A DNA stretch of 64,000 bases from Cerina litoralis (GCA_022008415.1 JAIRBC010000014.1:1-64000); one strand, 5' to 3'. Counted from the first letter of the stretch, positions 44,570-53,821 are shown. Numbers and translations: made by a program. The notes: generated by a model not told the origin, from the sequence alone.

Positions 44570-45562
44570 TTATCCCCCGATGGAGGTCATAGAGTTTTCG
44601 AAGACCTTTGCATATTTTGCCTGAGCCTCAAAGCCCGTTGCCGCACGATTTCCCACAGCTTTTAAAATCTGCTGTTTCACCCGCTCCTCCATATTTTCAC
44701 CCCTTAAAATGTCCCTAAGATTGGCGCAAGGTTTGGCGTACAGACAGGTAATAACATCCCCGGTGGCAGAAATCCGAAGCCGGTTACAGCTGCCACAAAA
44801 AGTACGGCTAAAGGAAGGAATAAGTCCGAAAGTTCCCCTGTGCCCCTTAATTTTATAATTGATGGAAGTGGAGGTCTTGGGGGATGGTATCTCCTGAACA
44901 TCGGGATATTTGGAGGTAATATGTTCCAAAATCCTCTTATAATTCCAATTGATGGTGTTGAACTTTTTGCTGCCTCCGTTAAAGGGCATCTCTTCTAAAA
45001 AACGTACCGAAACATCGTAATTTTTCATCACCTCCAAAATGGGAAGGATGTCCTGAATATTCTGGTCCTCCAATACGATAAAGTTGATACGCACATTGAA
45101 ACCCTCGGAAATCAATCGGATGAGATTGCCATAGACCGTATCGTATTGGTCCCTGCGGGTGATCCGCTCAAATGTGGCTTTATCGATTGCATCAAGGCTG
45201 ACATTGACATTTGTTATGCCTATCTGCTTTAATTCGTCAATATGCGGACCGATCAAGGTAGCGTTTGTGGTAATGGAGATGTCTTTGAGCCCTTCCATTT
45301 TTGATAACCTCCGAAGCAAAACCATTAAATCCTTTCGCACAAAAGGTTCGCCGCCGGTGATACGCAACTTATCTATCCCCTGTTCCACCAAGATACGGCT
45401 AACCGCCGTAAGTTCGTCAATGGTGAACAGTTTGTCCTTTTTGGCAAAATCTATCCCCTCCGACGGCATACAATAGTTGCATCTCAGATTGCAACGATCG
45501 GTAACCGCCAGCCGTAGGTAATTAATTCTTCTGTTGTGATTATCTATTAACATACTCGGCAA
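44570..45562 (-). CDS. moaA: GTP 3',8-cyclase
   Basis: The 330 residues are a radical-SAM enzyme with CNLRCNYC for the first iron-sulfur cluster and a C-terminal CGSCNRLRIS...CLY for the second. The RITGGEPFVRKDL motif follows the first cluster. With MoaC it turns GTP into the precursor of molybdenum cofactor. moaD lies 151 bp upstream in the same direction. moaC, moaE and moeA are not in the window. Confidence 0.95.
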   Translation of the reverse strand: MPSMLIDNHNRRINYLRLAVTDRCNLRCNYCMPSEGIDFAKKDKLFTIDELTAVSRILVEQGIDKLRITGGEPFVRKDLMVLLRRLSKMEGLKDISITTNATLIGPHIDELKQIGITNVNVSLDAIDKATFERITRRDQYDTVYGNLIRLISEGFNVRINFIVLEDQNIQDILPILEVMKNYDVSVRFLEEMPFNGGSKKFNTINWNYKRILEHITSKYPDVQEIPSPKTSTSINYKIKGHRGTFGLIPSFSRTFCGSCNRLRISATGDVITCLYAKPCANLRDILRGENMEERVKQQILKAVGNRAATGFEAQAKYAKVFENSMTSIGG

Positions 45563-45608
45563 ATACCTCGGGTTAATGGTTAATATAAAAAAATGAACTC
45601 ATATACTC

Positions 45609-45702
45609 ATAAACTTTTTGTGCTTGAACTTGACCATTGAGCTTGAGTTTTAGCTTGCGCTCGAACTTGACTCTTGAACTTGACTCTTGAGCTTGAAATT
45701 GA
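45609..45702. repeat. CTTGA-rich degenerate tract upstream of moaA
   Basis: Degenerate copies of CTTGAACTTGA/CTTGAGCTTGA fill most of the 151-bp spacer between moaD and moaA. With the tract at 44521 they bracket moaA. Confidence 0.65.
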
Positions 45703-45713
45703 TTTTAACCTTC

Positions 45714-45959
45714 CTACCCCCCGCTGACGGGAGGAATTATGGCAATCTCGTCAAAATTTCCAATTTTTACTACATCCTCGGCATAGGTGTTGTTAACGGC
45801 TACCGCGAGGGAGGACAATTCCTGTAATTTTGGGTAGTTTTTGCCCAAATAAATCTTTAGCTCCCGGACCGTCCCAATTTTTGAGGCCTGGGAATGGGGA
45901 AGGGACAAGGAAGAACTCCCAACAATGTCCTTTGTAATTCCAAATAATAAAATATTCAT
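45714..45959 (-). CDS. moaD: molybdopterin synthase small subunit
   Basis: This 81-residue ubiquitin-fold protein ends in IPPVSGG, whose C-terminal Gly-Gly is adenylated and thiolated in MoaD. The beginning, MNILLFGITKDIVG, and the LSSLAVAVNNTYAEDV region match the family. It supplies sulfur for molybdopterin with MoaE, which is not in the window. Confidence 0.9.
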   Translation of the reverse strand: MNILLFGITKDIVGSSSLSLPHSQASKIGTVRELKIYLGKNYPKLQELSSLAVAVNNTYAEDVVKIGNFDEIAIIPPVSGG

Positions 45960-46179
45960 AGCGGGGTAATTATGAGGTTACTGCACACGTATTGCCATTT
46001 TCTGGCCGCACTAAGGCCTTCATTGGATTATGGCAATTATTATCTGGTATGGTTTGGAATTTATACTTCTTCCCAATACAAACCCGAAAATTGTGGGAAT
46101 TCTATTTGGAACAAGTATAATTCAAAAATAGAACATAAAATTCCCAATAACAACATAGTTACAGTCAATACCGGAATTA

Positions 46180-46902
46180 TTATAGTGATTTTCCCATGCA
46201 ACCGGCATCCACATAGCACTCTACCTGCGGATGCAACCACAAAAAGGAAGCGGGTAATTGGGGGGTCACCTTTTTCTTCATTAGCTCTCCAATTACCTCC
46301 TTCTTTCCCGAACCCGTTAACAACAGGATTATTTTTTTTGATTGCAGAATATTTGCCATGCCAAGGGTAAGCCCGTAGGTGGGCCGGTGGTCCATGGAGC
46401 GGGTCATGTTGTGTTGCAACGATTCCGGACTAAGTTTCGCAATGTGGGGATAAGGTTCCAACATCGATGCCGGTTCGTTGAACCCCAGGTGACCATTTTT
46501 CCCCAGTCCTAGAATACAGGTATCCATGGGCCCTTTATCTAGAATTTCACTTTGGATCCGGATACATTCCCCTTCGGGGTTGGACGGATTGCTATCAAAA
46601 GAAATATATCTATCGTTGGGAACATTTAAGGGTTCGAGGATTTTCTGTTGGATAAATGTCTCACAGGAATTTGGCTCGTTTAATGGTATGCCGCCCCATT
46701 CGTCCAATTTAATAATCCGCAGACCGCCGAAAAGATGAGGTGATTCCGCGTATGATTTTACCAAATTGTTATAAAGGCCGATGGGCGAATTCCCCGTAGC
46801 CGTGCAGAGCAATAGATTAGGTTTCCTTGCTAAGTCGTAAAGCAGGGAGTTTCCCGCCTTTTGGCTCATTTCCTCATATCCGGTGCAGTTATGAATGTTC
46901 AT
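46180..46902 (-). CDS. NagB/AgaI-like amino-sugar-6-phosphate isomerase/deaminase
   Basis: The 240 residues match the glucosamine/galactosamine-6-phosphate isomerase family: LCTATGNSPIGLYNNLV, RIIKLDEWGGIPLNEPNSC, ILGLGKNGHLGFNEP, and TLGMANILQSKKIILLLTGSGK. It opens and deaminates an amino sugar phosphate, or isomerises a keto sugar phosphate. It overlaps the stop region of the gluconate-2-dehydrogenase subunit-3-like gene by four bases. This ties it to the GMC oxidoreductase set rather than to a classical nag operon. Confidence 0.92.
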   Translation of the reverse strand: MNIHNCTGYEEMSQKAGNSLLYDLARKPNLLLCTATGNSPIGLYNNLVKSYAESPHLFGGLRIIKLDEWGGIPLNEPNSCETFIQQKILEPLNVPNDRYISFDSNPSNPEGECIRIQSEILDKGPMDTCILGLGKNGHLGFNEPASMLEPYPHIAKLSPESLQHNMTRSMDHRPTYGLTLGMANILQSKKIILLLTGSGKKEVIGELMKKKVTPQLPASFLWLHPQVECYVDAGCMGKSL

Positions 46903-47435
46903 CTCGTAGCCCAGGCTCTATCACCCGCTTTATAAGGCACGCATCCTATATATTCACCGGGAATGGGATTGTAACGCAATGCTTTGGTAGCCCCGGGTTC
47001 GGATGTAAAATAACCCCAAAGGGTCAATTGTTTAAGCATAGGGAAAAAATGGAGACTATCTTCTAAATTAAGATTCCTTGTCTCCTTGTCCAGTTGGGCC
47101 AAGTAGTTAAACCGCTCCTCTGGGGATTGCCCCATAAAAGCCTTTCTCTTAAGTTCTGTTAGTCCGTTTTTAAATACTTCCTGTTCCTTTGGACTATAAC
47201 AATCCAAAACAATAACCTTCATAAATTCCCCTATTTTTGCCTCCTTTGCTCCCGGCGAACGGTCTGTTTTGGGCAGAATGGTCTCCCCAACCTCGTCTAA
47301 GAGATCAATATCTACCTTAGAAAACAAACCTGTATTTTTCTCCTTGTTGACACACCCAGTAAGAAAAATTTCCGAACCGATAATCGTTCCTCCGACAACG
47401 CCGGCAGTGAGCTTTAATGCTTTTCTTCTATTCAT
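46899..47435 (-). CDS. gluconate 2-dehydrogenase subunit 3 family protein
   Basis: The 178 residues start with a twin-arginine-type leader (MNRRKALKLTAGVVGG) that ends in a lipobox (FLTGC), followed by the DLLDEVGETILPKTDRSPGAKEAKIGEF family signature. In LacC/gluconate dehydrogenase systems this small subunit accompanies a GMC flavoprotein and may help it across the membrane. The GMC gene is directly upstream, 87 bp away. Confidence 0.9.
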   Translation of the reverse strand: MNRRKALKLTAGVVGGTIIGSEIFLTGCVNKEKNTGLFSKVDIDLLDEVGETILPKTDRSPGAKEAKIGEFMKVIVLDCYSPKEQEVFKNGLTELKRKAFMGQSPEERFNYLAQLDKETRNLNLEDSLHFFPMLKQLTLWGYFTSEPGATKALRYNPIPGEYIGCVPYKAGDRAWATR

Positions 47436-47522
47436 ACGGTTTAATTTAATCTGCTAAAAAACCAGTTGCAAAAAAACAATCCAAAATCTACAAGGTTTAA
47501 AAACTTTGCGGGATAAAAGACA

Positions 47523-49223
47523 TTACAACTTTCCTTTTCTAAATTCTTCGGCTGCATAGGTTGCTGCCCTGGCCGTAAGGGCCATATACAGTACGGAAGG
47601 ACTTTGGTTGCCCGTGCTTGTCATACAGGCACCGTCGGTTACAAAAACGTTTTTGCACAGGTGTAACTGGTTCCATTCATTCAACAAGGAATTCTCCGGA
47701 TCTTTCCCCATCCGCACTCCGCCCATCTCATGGATATCTAGCCCGGGAGCCTGGTGGTTGTCGCTAGAACCAATCTCAGTGCACCCCATTTTTTGGAGCA
47801 TTTCGGTGCTCTGTTCTAAAAAATCGGCTACCATTTTATCGTCGTTTTCGTCGTAGCCCACATCGGTAACGATAAGGGGTATCCCCCACTGGTCGGTTTG
47901 ATCCGGACTCAAATACACCCGGTTGGTTGCCTTGGGGATCGTCTCTCCTTGCATATACATGTACACGCGCCAATCCCCGGCTTCGCTTATCGCGTGCTTA
48001 TAGTTGGCCCCAATCTGCACATCGCTGTTTTCCAACTTATCGACGCGTTTCCTATAGGCCCCCAAAAAGGTCGTAAATCCGCCAACGTAATCCGTATCCT
48101 GTTCTTTTAGGTTTCTATAATTTGCCAATATGGCGTCGGTAGGGTTTCTGCCATAGACGTATTTGTCCTTAAACCCCGCAATTATTCCACCCGCATGTGC
48201 CCTATAAATGTGAAAACAGATGTATTTGCCCATTAGGCCATTATCGTTACCCAGTCCGTTGGGAAACCGTTCGGATTTGGAGTTGAGTAGAATTAGGTTG
48301 GAGTTTAGGGTCGATGCGTTCAAGAAGATAATCCGAGCGTTGTAAACGATTTCCTCCTTGGTATTGGTGTCGATAATCTTTACCCCGGAGGCTTTTCCGG
48401 TTTTGTCGTCATAGAGGATGGAATGTACCACAGAAAAAGGCCGGATGGTAAGATTGCCCGTTTTTTCGGCCCATGGCAAGGTAGAAGAATTAGAACTAAA
48501 ATAGCCGCCATAAGGACACCCCCTTGTACACAGATTACGGGCCTGACATTTTCCACGACCTTGTTCCAAATGGATTTCATTAGGCTCCGTTAAATGCGCC
48601 CATCGCGCATGGACCATATGCCTGTCCGGATAATTCTCCGCAATGTTTTCCTTCATATATTGCTCTACACAATTCAGGTCAAAAGGTGGTAGAAATTCCC
48701 CGTCTGGCATAGCCTCTATTCCATCCTTGTTCCCACAGACCCCCACAAATTTTTCAACGTGGGAGTACCAAGGAGCCACATCGTCATATCCAATGGGCCA
48801 TTCCAATCCGTACCCGTATTTGTGGGGAGCCTTAAATTCGTAATCGCTCCATCGCTGGCAGGCCCGGCCCCAAGTAAGGGACTTACCCCCCACTTGATAT
48901 CCGCGGATCCAATCAAAAGGTTTTTCCTGGACATAGGGATGATCTGCATCCTCAATAAAAAACTGGGTAGTACTTTCATCTACGGCGTAGCATTTCGTAA
49001 TCAACGGATTCTTATCGACGTATTCCTTGGTCAATCTCCCGTGATGTTTAAAATCCCATGGGTTCATCATAGCCGTGGGGTAATCCTTTATATGCTCCAC
49101 GTTCCTACCCCTTTCCAACACCAAGGTTTTTAATCCCTTTTCACAGAGTTCCTTTGCCGCCCAACCTCCGGAAATACCGGAGCCGATTACTATGGCATCG
49201 TATGTTTTTGATTCGTTGTCCAT
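47523..49223 (-). CDS. GMC-type flavoprotein oxidoreductase (LacA-like)
   Basis: The 566 residues carry the FAD loop AIVIGSGISGGWAAKEL, the ERG strand end, the GGKSLTWGRACQRW loop and the C-terminal GVRMG and VTDGACMTSTGNQSPSVLYMALTARA. A Cys group C-x5-C-x3-C (CQARNLCTRGC) points to an iron-sulfur site, as in glucoside 3-dehydrogenase and related sugar dehydrogenases. With the subunit-3-like gene downstream it resembles a LacA-LacC pair that oxidises a sugar at carbon 3. The cytochrome subunit (LacB) is not in the window. No signal peptide is present; export would rely on the partner. Confidence 0.9.
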   Translation of the reverse strand: MDNESKTYDAIVIGSGISGGWAAKELCEKGLKTLVLERGRNVEHIKDYPTAMMNPWDFKHHGRLTKEYVDKNPLITKCYAVDESTTQFFIEDADHPYVQEKPFDWIRGYQVGGKSLTWGRACQRWSDYEFKAPHKYGYGLEWPIGYDDVAPWYSHVEKFVGVCGNKDGIEAMPDGEFLPPFDLNCVEQYMKENIAENYPDRHMVHARWAHLTEPNEIHLEQGRGKCQARNLCTRGCPYGGYFSSNSSTLPWAEKTGNLTIRPFSVVHSILYDDKTGKASGVKIIDTNTKEEIVYNARIIFLNASTLNSNLILLNSKSERFPNGLGNDNGLMGKYICFHIYRAHAGGIIAGFKDKYVYGRNPTDAILANYRNLKEQDTDYVGGFTTFLGAYRKRVDKLENSDVQIGANYKHAISEAGDWRVYMYMQGETIPKATNRVYLSPDQTDQWGIPLIVTDVGYDENDDKMVADFLEQSTEMLQKMGCTEIGSSDNHQAPGLDIHEMGGVRMGKDPENSLLNEWNQLHLCKNVFVTDGACMTSTGNQSPSVLYMALTARAATYAAEEFRKGKL

Positions 49224-49349
49224 CTATGTTAAGAAAATAATTTTACTTTCTGGCATTTACTTTAGAAAGAAGAACCGAGTGACAAGAGCCAAGACTTGTC
49301 CCCGCTACTACTACCGTCTTCGATCTTGTTGCTTGTTGCTTGTTGCGGT

Positions 49350-50285
49350 TTATTCTGCCCTCACAATCTTATCCCGAAGTTCCCTCCAGGTTACCAATTT
49401 AATGTTGTTTTCCTTGAGTAAATCGGCACACTCCTTACTTGTCACAAAATCGAAATCGGCCTGACGCCATGTGGCCCCATAATCCGGATGTTCTTTGGTA
49501 ACTCCTTGCATTTCCTCATCGTCATGGGCCAAATGGACCAAAAGACAGTTGAGTCCCGGTTCCATATTCCTTATCACCTGGGTGTAAAATTCTTTGGGAC
49601 CTTTTTTATAGTCTTCCGGTTCCTCCATATAAAGTTTGTCCAACACAATGGTCCTATCATCCAATAAGCTCCTTATTCCAGGGTCCTCAATCGCATGGAT
49701 TCGTTTATCCATCAATACGGGCAAATGAAATTCCCTACCCACTTTCAAATAGGCCTTTACAAATTCGGATGTACTTGCAGCGGCGCCCATATGCACGTCT
49801 AAATGGGTTACATCCACTCCAGAACGAAAAGCCTTTTTCACCTGATTCCTCAACTCGATCTCTACCTCGGCAGCTGAACCCAAGGTAGCTACGCTATCCA
49901 CAGAAGAATAAAAATAACCATCCTTGTTGGTAAGACTGGATACCGAATCCCTAGACGTAACGGGTCCCCATTTGTAATGTTTCCATTCACTAGTAATTGT
50001 CAGGTGAACTCCCAAATCCTTACCGGGATTTCCACTAGCATAGGCCGCAATTTCGGGAAACCAGGGACAAGGGACCATGATACTGGCAGAACTTACGGCA
50101 TTCTTGTCCAACGCGGACATACTGGCCCGATTCTCCGAATGGGCCACCCCTAGATCGTCTGCATGTAAGATCAATAATTTAGCGTTTGCCGGATAACCCA
50201 GACTTTCCGCAATCGATTTATTTTGTGCATTTAAAATACCTGTGCTAATTAGTAGGCAAGAAGAAAGGAGAAGGATTATTCGCAT
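49350..50285 (-). CDS. exported ChbG/YdjC-like carbohydrate deacetylase
   Basis: The 311 residues have the YdjC/ChbG fold with the metal site LILHADDLGVAHSENRASM near the N-terminus and VTHLDVHMGAA with the His ligands. Unlike cytosolic ChbG it has a signal peptide (MRIILLLSSCLLISTGILNA), so it acts outside the inner membrane. It would remove acetyl groups from an amino-sugar oligosaccharide. It is the first gene of the sugar set on this strand and has a good promoter. Confidence 0.88.
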   Translation of the reverse strand: MRIILLLSSCLLISTGILNAQNKSIAESLGYPANAKLLILHADDLGVAHSENRASMSALDKNAVSSASIMVPCPWFPEIAAYASGNPGKDLGVHLTITSEWKHYKWGPVTSRDSVSSLTNKDGYFYSSVDSVATLGSAAEVEIELRNQVKKAFRSGVDVTHLDVHMGAAASTSEFVKAYLKVGREFHLPVLMDKRIHAIEDPGIRSLLDDRTIVLDKLYMEEPEDYKKGPKEFYTQVIRNMEPGLNCLLVHLAHDDEEMQGVTKEHPDYGATWRQADFDFVTSKECADLLKENNIKLVTWRELRDKIVRAE

Positions 50286-50327
50286 TTTACTACATTTTAA
50301 AGCGGTTAGGTTAGCACTTGAAAACTA

Positions 50328-50355
50328 CAAAATTATTTCTGTTTTCCTTTAACAA
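50328..50355 (-). promoter_or_regulatory. Bacteroidota-type promoter of the ChbG-like gene
   Basis: On the minus strand TAATTTTG (50335-50328) matches the -7 consensus, with TTG (50355-50353) 17 bp further upstream as the -33 element. Transcription would begin near 50321, about 36 bp before the ATG. Confidence 0.55.
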
Positions 50356-50428
50356 GATTTAACATTTATTTCTGCCCAGCCCATAATTTTAAAGGGAATT
50401 TTGCGTTCTGAAGGGTGAACCTAAAAAT

Positions 50429-51526
50429 TTGAAAATGAAAATATACACTAAAATATTTGCGATTATCTGTATCGGCACAATGCTCGTCTCCTGTGGAAAT
50501 GCCGATGACGATGTTAACTTCGACCTAAATGGCCTAGGTGGATTAGGAAAGGGAAAACCTGTTGACAAATGTCTAAACCTAGGCGAAAACGATCTGATAC
50601 TTTCCATTCAGGAGCAGTATACCACCCTGCCAGGCAAAGTTTCTATATTATTTAAGGTTTCGGACAAAGAGGGCAGTCCCGTTCCCGGGCTGACGGCCAG
50701 CCAATTTACGATTTACGAGCAGGGAAGAAACGACGCGTGCTTTAATACTATTTCTACTTCCGAATCCAAGGCCCGGATTTCTCCCAACTCCCAGATATTC
50801 AACAACAACGCTGTATTGGTACTCGATTTGAGCAACAGCGTATTGAGCAGTAGTTTAGATGAGTTAAAGAGTGCTTCCGTAGGCTTTGTAAACAGCGTAA
50901 TGCCCGAAAACACTACCGACTCGTTTAAAATGGCCATCTATTGGTTTGATGGGGAAAACAAATTGCACGATCTAATCCCGCTAACCGCTTCCAAGCCAGA
51001 TTTAGTGGCCGCCATAGAAGGAATTACCGATAATATTAGCAAAGATCCCTCGACAGATCTTTACGGTGCCGTCATAAAATCGACAGACATAGCGGAGAAA
51101 TTATTACAGGAAAGCACCAAGAATAACAGTATAGGAGCAGCATCGGTCGTAATATTTACGGATGGTACGGATCAAGCGTCGCGTTATACACAGAACGATG
51201 CCCTTAAAAAAGTGGAAAATGCCAACCCCAATATTTCATTCTTTACCATTGGGCTGGGAGGCGAGATAGACGCCGATATCCTGACCCAAATAGGCAAGAC
51301 CTTTAGCGTATTCGCTGGGAACAAGGAGGAACTGGAAACCAAGTTCAACGATATTTCCCTTAAGGTATCCCAACAAGCGAACAGTTTCTATCTCTTTGAA
51401 TACTGCAGTCCAAAAAGAGATGGCAGCGGGGAAAACAACTTGGCCATCCAGGTAAAAAAAGGCAGTGTACAGGGAGCGGTACAGACCAAATTTAGCGCCA
51501 ACGGGTTTACCGGCGGTTGCGAGTAA
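50429..51526 (+). CDS. VWA-domain lipoprotein
   Basis: The 365 residues have a lipoprotein signal (lipobox LVSCG), then a beta domain from about residue 55 to 115 and a von Willebrand A domain. The metal site DLSNS is in AVLVLDLSNSV, and further conserved Thr/Asp residues lie in IFTDGTD. The domain is probably used for protein or ligand contact at the cell envelope. Function is otherwise unknown. A strong terminator follows the gene. Confidence 0.85.
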   Translation: MKMKIYTKIFAIICIGTMLVSCGNADDDVNFDLNGLGGLGKGKPVDKCLNLGENDLILSIQEQYTTLPGKVSILFKVSDKEGSPVPGLTASQFTIYEQGRNDACFNTISTSESKARISPNSQIFNNNAVLVLDLSNSVLSSSLDELKSASVGFVNSVMPENTTDSFKMAIYWFDGENKLHDLIPLTASKPDLVAAIEGITDNISKDPSTDLYGAVIKSTDIAEKLLQESTKNNSIGAASVVIFTDGTDQASRYTQNDALKKVENANPNISFFTIGLGGEIDADILTQIGKTFSVFAGNKEELETKFNDISLKVSQQANSFYLFEYCSPKRDGSGENNLAIQVKKGSVQGAVQTKFSANGFTGGCE

Positions 51527-51550
51527 CAATCTGGAGAAATATAACTTGAT

Positions 51551-51584
51551 AAGGGCATCGGCTAAGGCCGGTGCCTTTTTGTTT
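51551..51584 (+). terminator. intrinsic terminator after the VWA gene
   Basis: Stem GGCATCGGC (51554-51562) and GCCGGTGCC (51567-51575), with one G-T pair and a four-base loop, followed by TTTTTG. Confidence 0.8.
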
Positions 51585-51605
51585 GGTGTTTAAAACATAG
51601 CAACA

Positions 51606-51626
51606 AGAGAGAGAGAGAGAGAGAGA
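51606..51626. repeat. AG dinucleotide microsatellite
   Basis: About ten AG units in a row in the spacer between the VWA terminator and panB. It lies about 170 bp before the panB start. Confidence 0.8.
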
Positions 51627-51715
51627 CTTGAGACCAGACAAATACAACTCGGCTGAAAAGATCCAGTCTAGGAACATACGGCCAGATAGCAACCTGGAAC
51701 TTTAGGCGCCATAAA

Positions 51716-51758
51716 CAGATTAACACGGTAACCCAATAACCCAGTAACTTAACTACAA
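51716..51758. repeat. AACCCA-type degenerate tract before panB
   Basis: TAACCCAATAACCCAGTAAC and similar bases. The reverse complement resembles the TTAGTGAG/TATTGGGTT tract at 56540. Confidence 0.5.
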
Positions 51759-51794
51759 AATCATTACTTTTATTCCATCAAAATAAAAACAAGT

Positions 51795-52613
51795 ATGTCC
51801 ATCGCCAAGAAAGAATACAAAAGAGTTACCGTTAAATCCCTCGTGGATATGAAACAACTCGGCGAGAAAATTTCCATGCTCACCGCGTACGACTATTCTA
51901 TGGCCAAGATCGTCGATGCCGCCAATGTAGATGTAATCCTAGTGGGGGATTCTGCGAGTAACGTCATGGCGGGACACGAAACCACCTTGCCCATTACCTT
52001 AGATCAGATGATCTACCATGCTTCCTCCGTAATTAGGGGCGTATACAGGGCTTTGGTGGTGGTTGATATTCCATTTGGCAGTTACCAAAGTGATCCCAAG
52101 GAGGCATTGCGATCCGCAATACGGATCATGAAAGAAAGCGGTGCCCACGCCGTGAAATTGGAAGGGGGTGTGGAAATCAAGGAATCGATTAAACGAATTC
52201 TGAACGCAGGAATTCCAGTGATGGGACATTTGGGGCTAACCCCTCAGTCCATATATAAATTTGGAACGTACACCGTGCGGGCCAAGGAAGAAGAGGAAGC
52301 GAGGAAATTAAAGCAGGATGCGCTATTGCTCGAAAAATATGGCTGTTTTGCCATTGTATTGGAAAAAATCCCCGCAAAATTGGCCAAGGAAGTCGCGGAA
52401 AGCCTTACCATTCCCGTTATAGGAATCGGTGCCGGCAATGGAGTTGACGGACAAGTGTTGGTATTCCACGACCTGTTGGGCATAACCCAAGAGTTCAATC
52501 CACGATTCTTACGAAGGTATATGAACCTCTATGAGGATATGGGGAAGGCTATATCGCAATATGTACAGGACGTAAAGGATAAGGATTTCCCGAATGACGA
52601 GGAACAATATTGA
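51795..52613 (+). CDS. panB: 3-methyl-2-oxobutanoate hydroxymethyltransferase
   Basis: The 272 residues match Pan[34 protein letters not shown], the VKLEGG segment, [11 protein letters not shown] and [16 protein letters not shown]. The metal ligand Asp lies in VGDSASN. It makes ketopantoate in pantothenate synthesis. The stop overlaps a TTG of the next gene; real coupling to lspA at 52622 is likely. Confidence 0.95.
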   Translation: MSIAKKEYKRVTVKSLVDMKQLGEKISMLTAYDYSMAKIVDAANVDVILVGDSASNVMAGHETTLPITLDQMIYHASSVIRGVYRALVVVDIPFGSYQSDPKEALRSAIRIMKESGAHAVKLEGGVEIKESIKRILNAGIPVMGHLGLTPQSIYKFGTYTVRAKEEEEARKLKQDALLLEKYGCFAIVLEKIPAKLAKEVAESLTIPVIGIGAGNGVDGQVLVFHDLLGITQEFNPRFLRRYMNLYEDMGKAISQYVQDVKDKDFPNDEEQY

Positions 52614-52621
52614 TCCGTGAC

Positions 52622-53119
52622 ATGCTTGGCAAAAGGTTTTTAAAAAAAATACCCGTATTTATACTCATCTTGTTGAATTTTGGTTGTGATCAGGTTTCCA
52701 AAGGTTTGGTAAGGGAAAAAGTAGCCCCATTTGACTATATAGAGGTCTTTAACGACAACCTTATCCTTACCAATGTAGAGAATACCGGGGCGATGATGAG
52801 CGTGGGGCAAGGGCTTCCACCTGTTCCCAAAATCATTTTACTACAACTTTTACCCGTTGTTATTCTCTCTATTTTGATATATAAAATACTTCACAAAACC
52901 CAATTGGATCGCTGGTTGGCCATAGCCTTTGCCTTTGTAGTCGGTGGCGGGGTTGGAAATTTGATCGATAGGATAGCCTATGGCTCGGTAACCGATTTTC
53001 TGCAGATCAGGATTGGATCCTTAAAAACAGGGATTTTTAATATGGCCGATGTTTCGGTAACCGTTGGAGCCTTGTTTATCCTTTTTATAGCCATAAGACA
53101 TAAAAAACTACATTTTTAG
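52622..53119 (+). CDS. lspA: lipoprotein signal peptidase-like protein
   Basis: I use ATG at 52622, nine bases after the panB stop, instead of TTG at 52610. The 165-residue membrane protein has four helices and all three conserved patches of signal peptidase II: NTGAMMS, GGGVGNLIDR with the first catalytic Asp, and FNMADVSV with the second. It cleaves diacylglyceryl-prolipoproteins. Its place between panB and an rluA-type gene is unusual and it may be a second copy beside a housekeeping lspA elsewhere. Confidence 0.88.
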   Translation: MLGKRFLKKIPVFILILLNFGCDQVSKGLVREKVAPFDYIEVFNDNLILTNVENTGAMMSVGQGLPPVPKIILLQLLPVVILSILIYKILHKTQLDRWLAIAFAFVVGGGVGNLIDRIAYGSVTDFLQIRIGSLKTGIFNMADVSVTVGALFILFIAIRHKKLHF

Positions 53120-53122
53120 AAC

Positions 53123-53821
53123 ATGCACGGCAAAACAATTTCCAATGCGGGCAATCTCCAGATTCTTTACCAGGACAACCACATCATAGCCATAAATAAA
53201 AGGCCCGGGGATATTGTACAGGGCGATAAAACAGGGGACACTCCCCTCAGCGAGGTGGTCAAGGAATACTTAAAACTGGCTTACCATAAGCCCGGGAACG
53301 TGTATCTAGGTGTTACACATCGGTTAGATAGGCCCACCTCGGGAATAGTGGTATTTGCAAAGACCTCCAAGGCACTCCCGCGACTGAATAAAATTTTTGC
53401 CGAAAAGGAGGCCAAAAAAACGTATTGGGCAATCGTCAAGAATCTGCCCGAAAATGAAAGCGGAACGCTTATCCATTGGCTTAAACGCAATACAAAGCAG
53501 AACAAATCCTACGCCCATCCCAATGAGGTACCCGATAGCAAGAAAGCTATCTTGGAATACAAAATTCTAAAAAATCTAAATCGCTATTATTTAATGGAAA
53601 TCGACTTAAAAACAGGTCGGCACCATCAAATTAGAGCGCAATTGGCAGCTATCGGCTGCCCGATCAAAGGGGATCTGAAATACGGCTTTGGCCGAAGCAA
53701 CCCCGATGGCAGTATCCATCTGCATGCCCGAAGCCTGTCCTTTATCCATCCCGTAAAAAAAGAAAGGGTCGAACTTATAGCGCCCGTACCGGAAGAAACG
53801 GTTTGGATGGCTTGTACTTAG
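53123..53821 (+). CDS. RluA-family pseudouridine synthase
   Basis: The 232 residues have the catalytic core VTHRLDRPTSGIVVFAKTSKA with the nucleophile Asp, then KTGRHHQIRAQLAAIGCPIKGD and HLHARSLSFIHP. It lacks the N-terminal S4 domain of RluD. Family members make pseudouridine in rRNA or tRNA. It starts 3 bp after lspA, so panB-lspA-rluA form one unit. Confidence 0.93.
   Translation: MHGKTISNAGNLQILYQDNHIIAINKRPGDIVQGDKTGDTPLSEVVKEYLKLAYHKPGNVYLGVTHRLDRPTSGIVVFAKTSKALPRLNKIFAEKEAKKTYWAIVKNLPENESGTLIHWLKRNTKQNKSYAHPNEVPDSKKAILEYKILKNLNRYYLMEIDLKTGRHHQIRAQLAAIGCPIKGDLKYGFGRSNPDGSIHLHARSLSFIHPVKKERVELIAPVPEETVWMACT

Noticed and set aside
45972-46370. 132-residue plus-strand frame overlapping the NagB-like gene
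   Set aside because: It is antisense to a clear gene and its product has no protein-like pattern.
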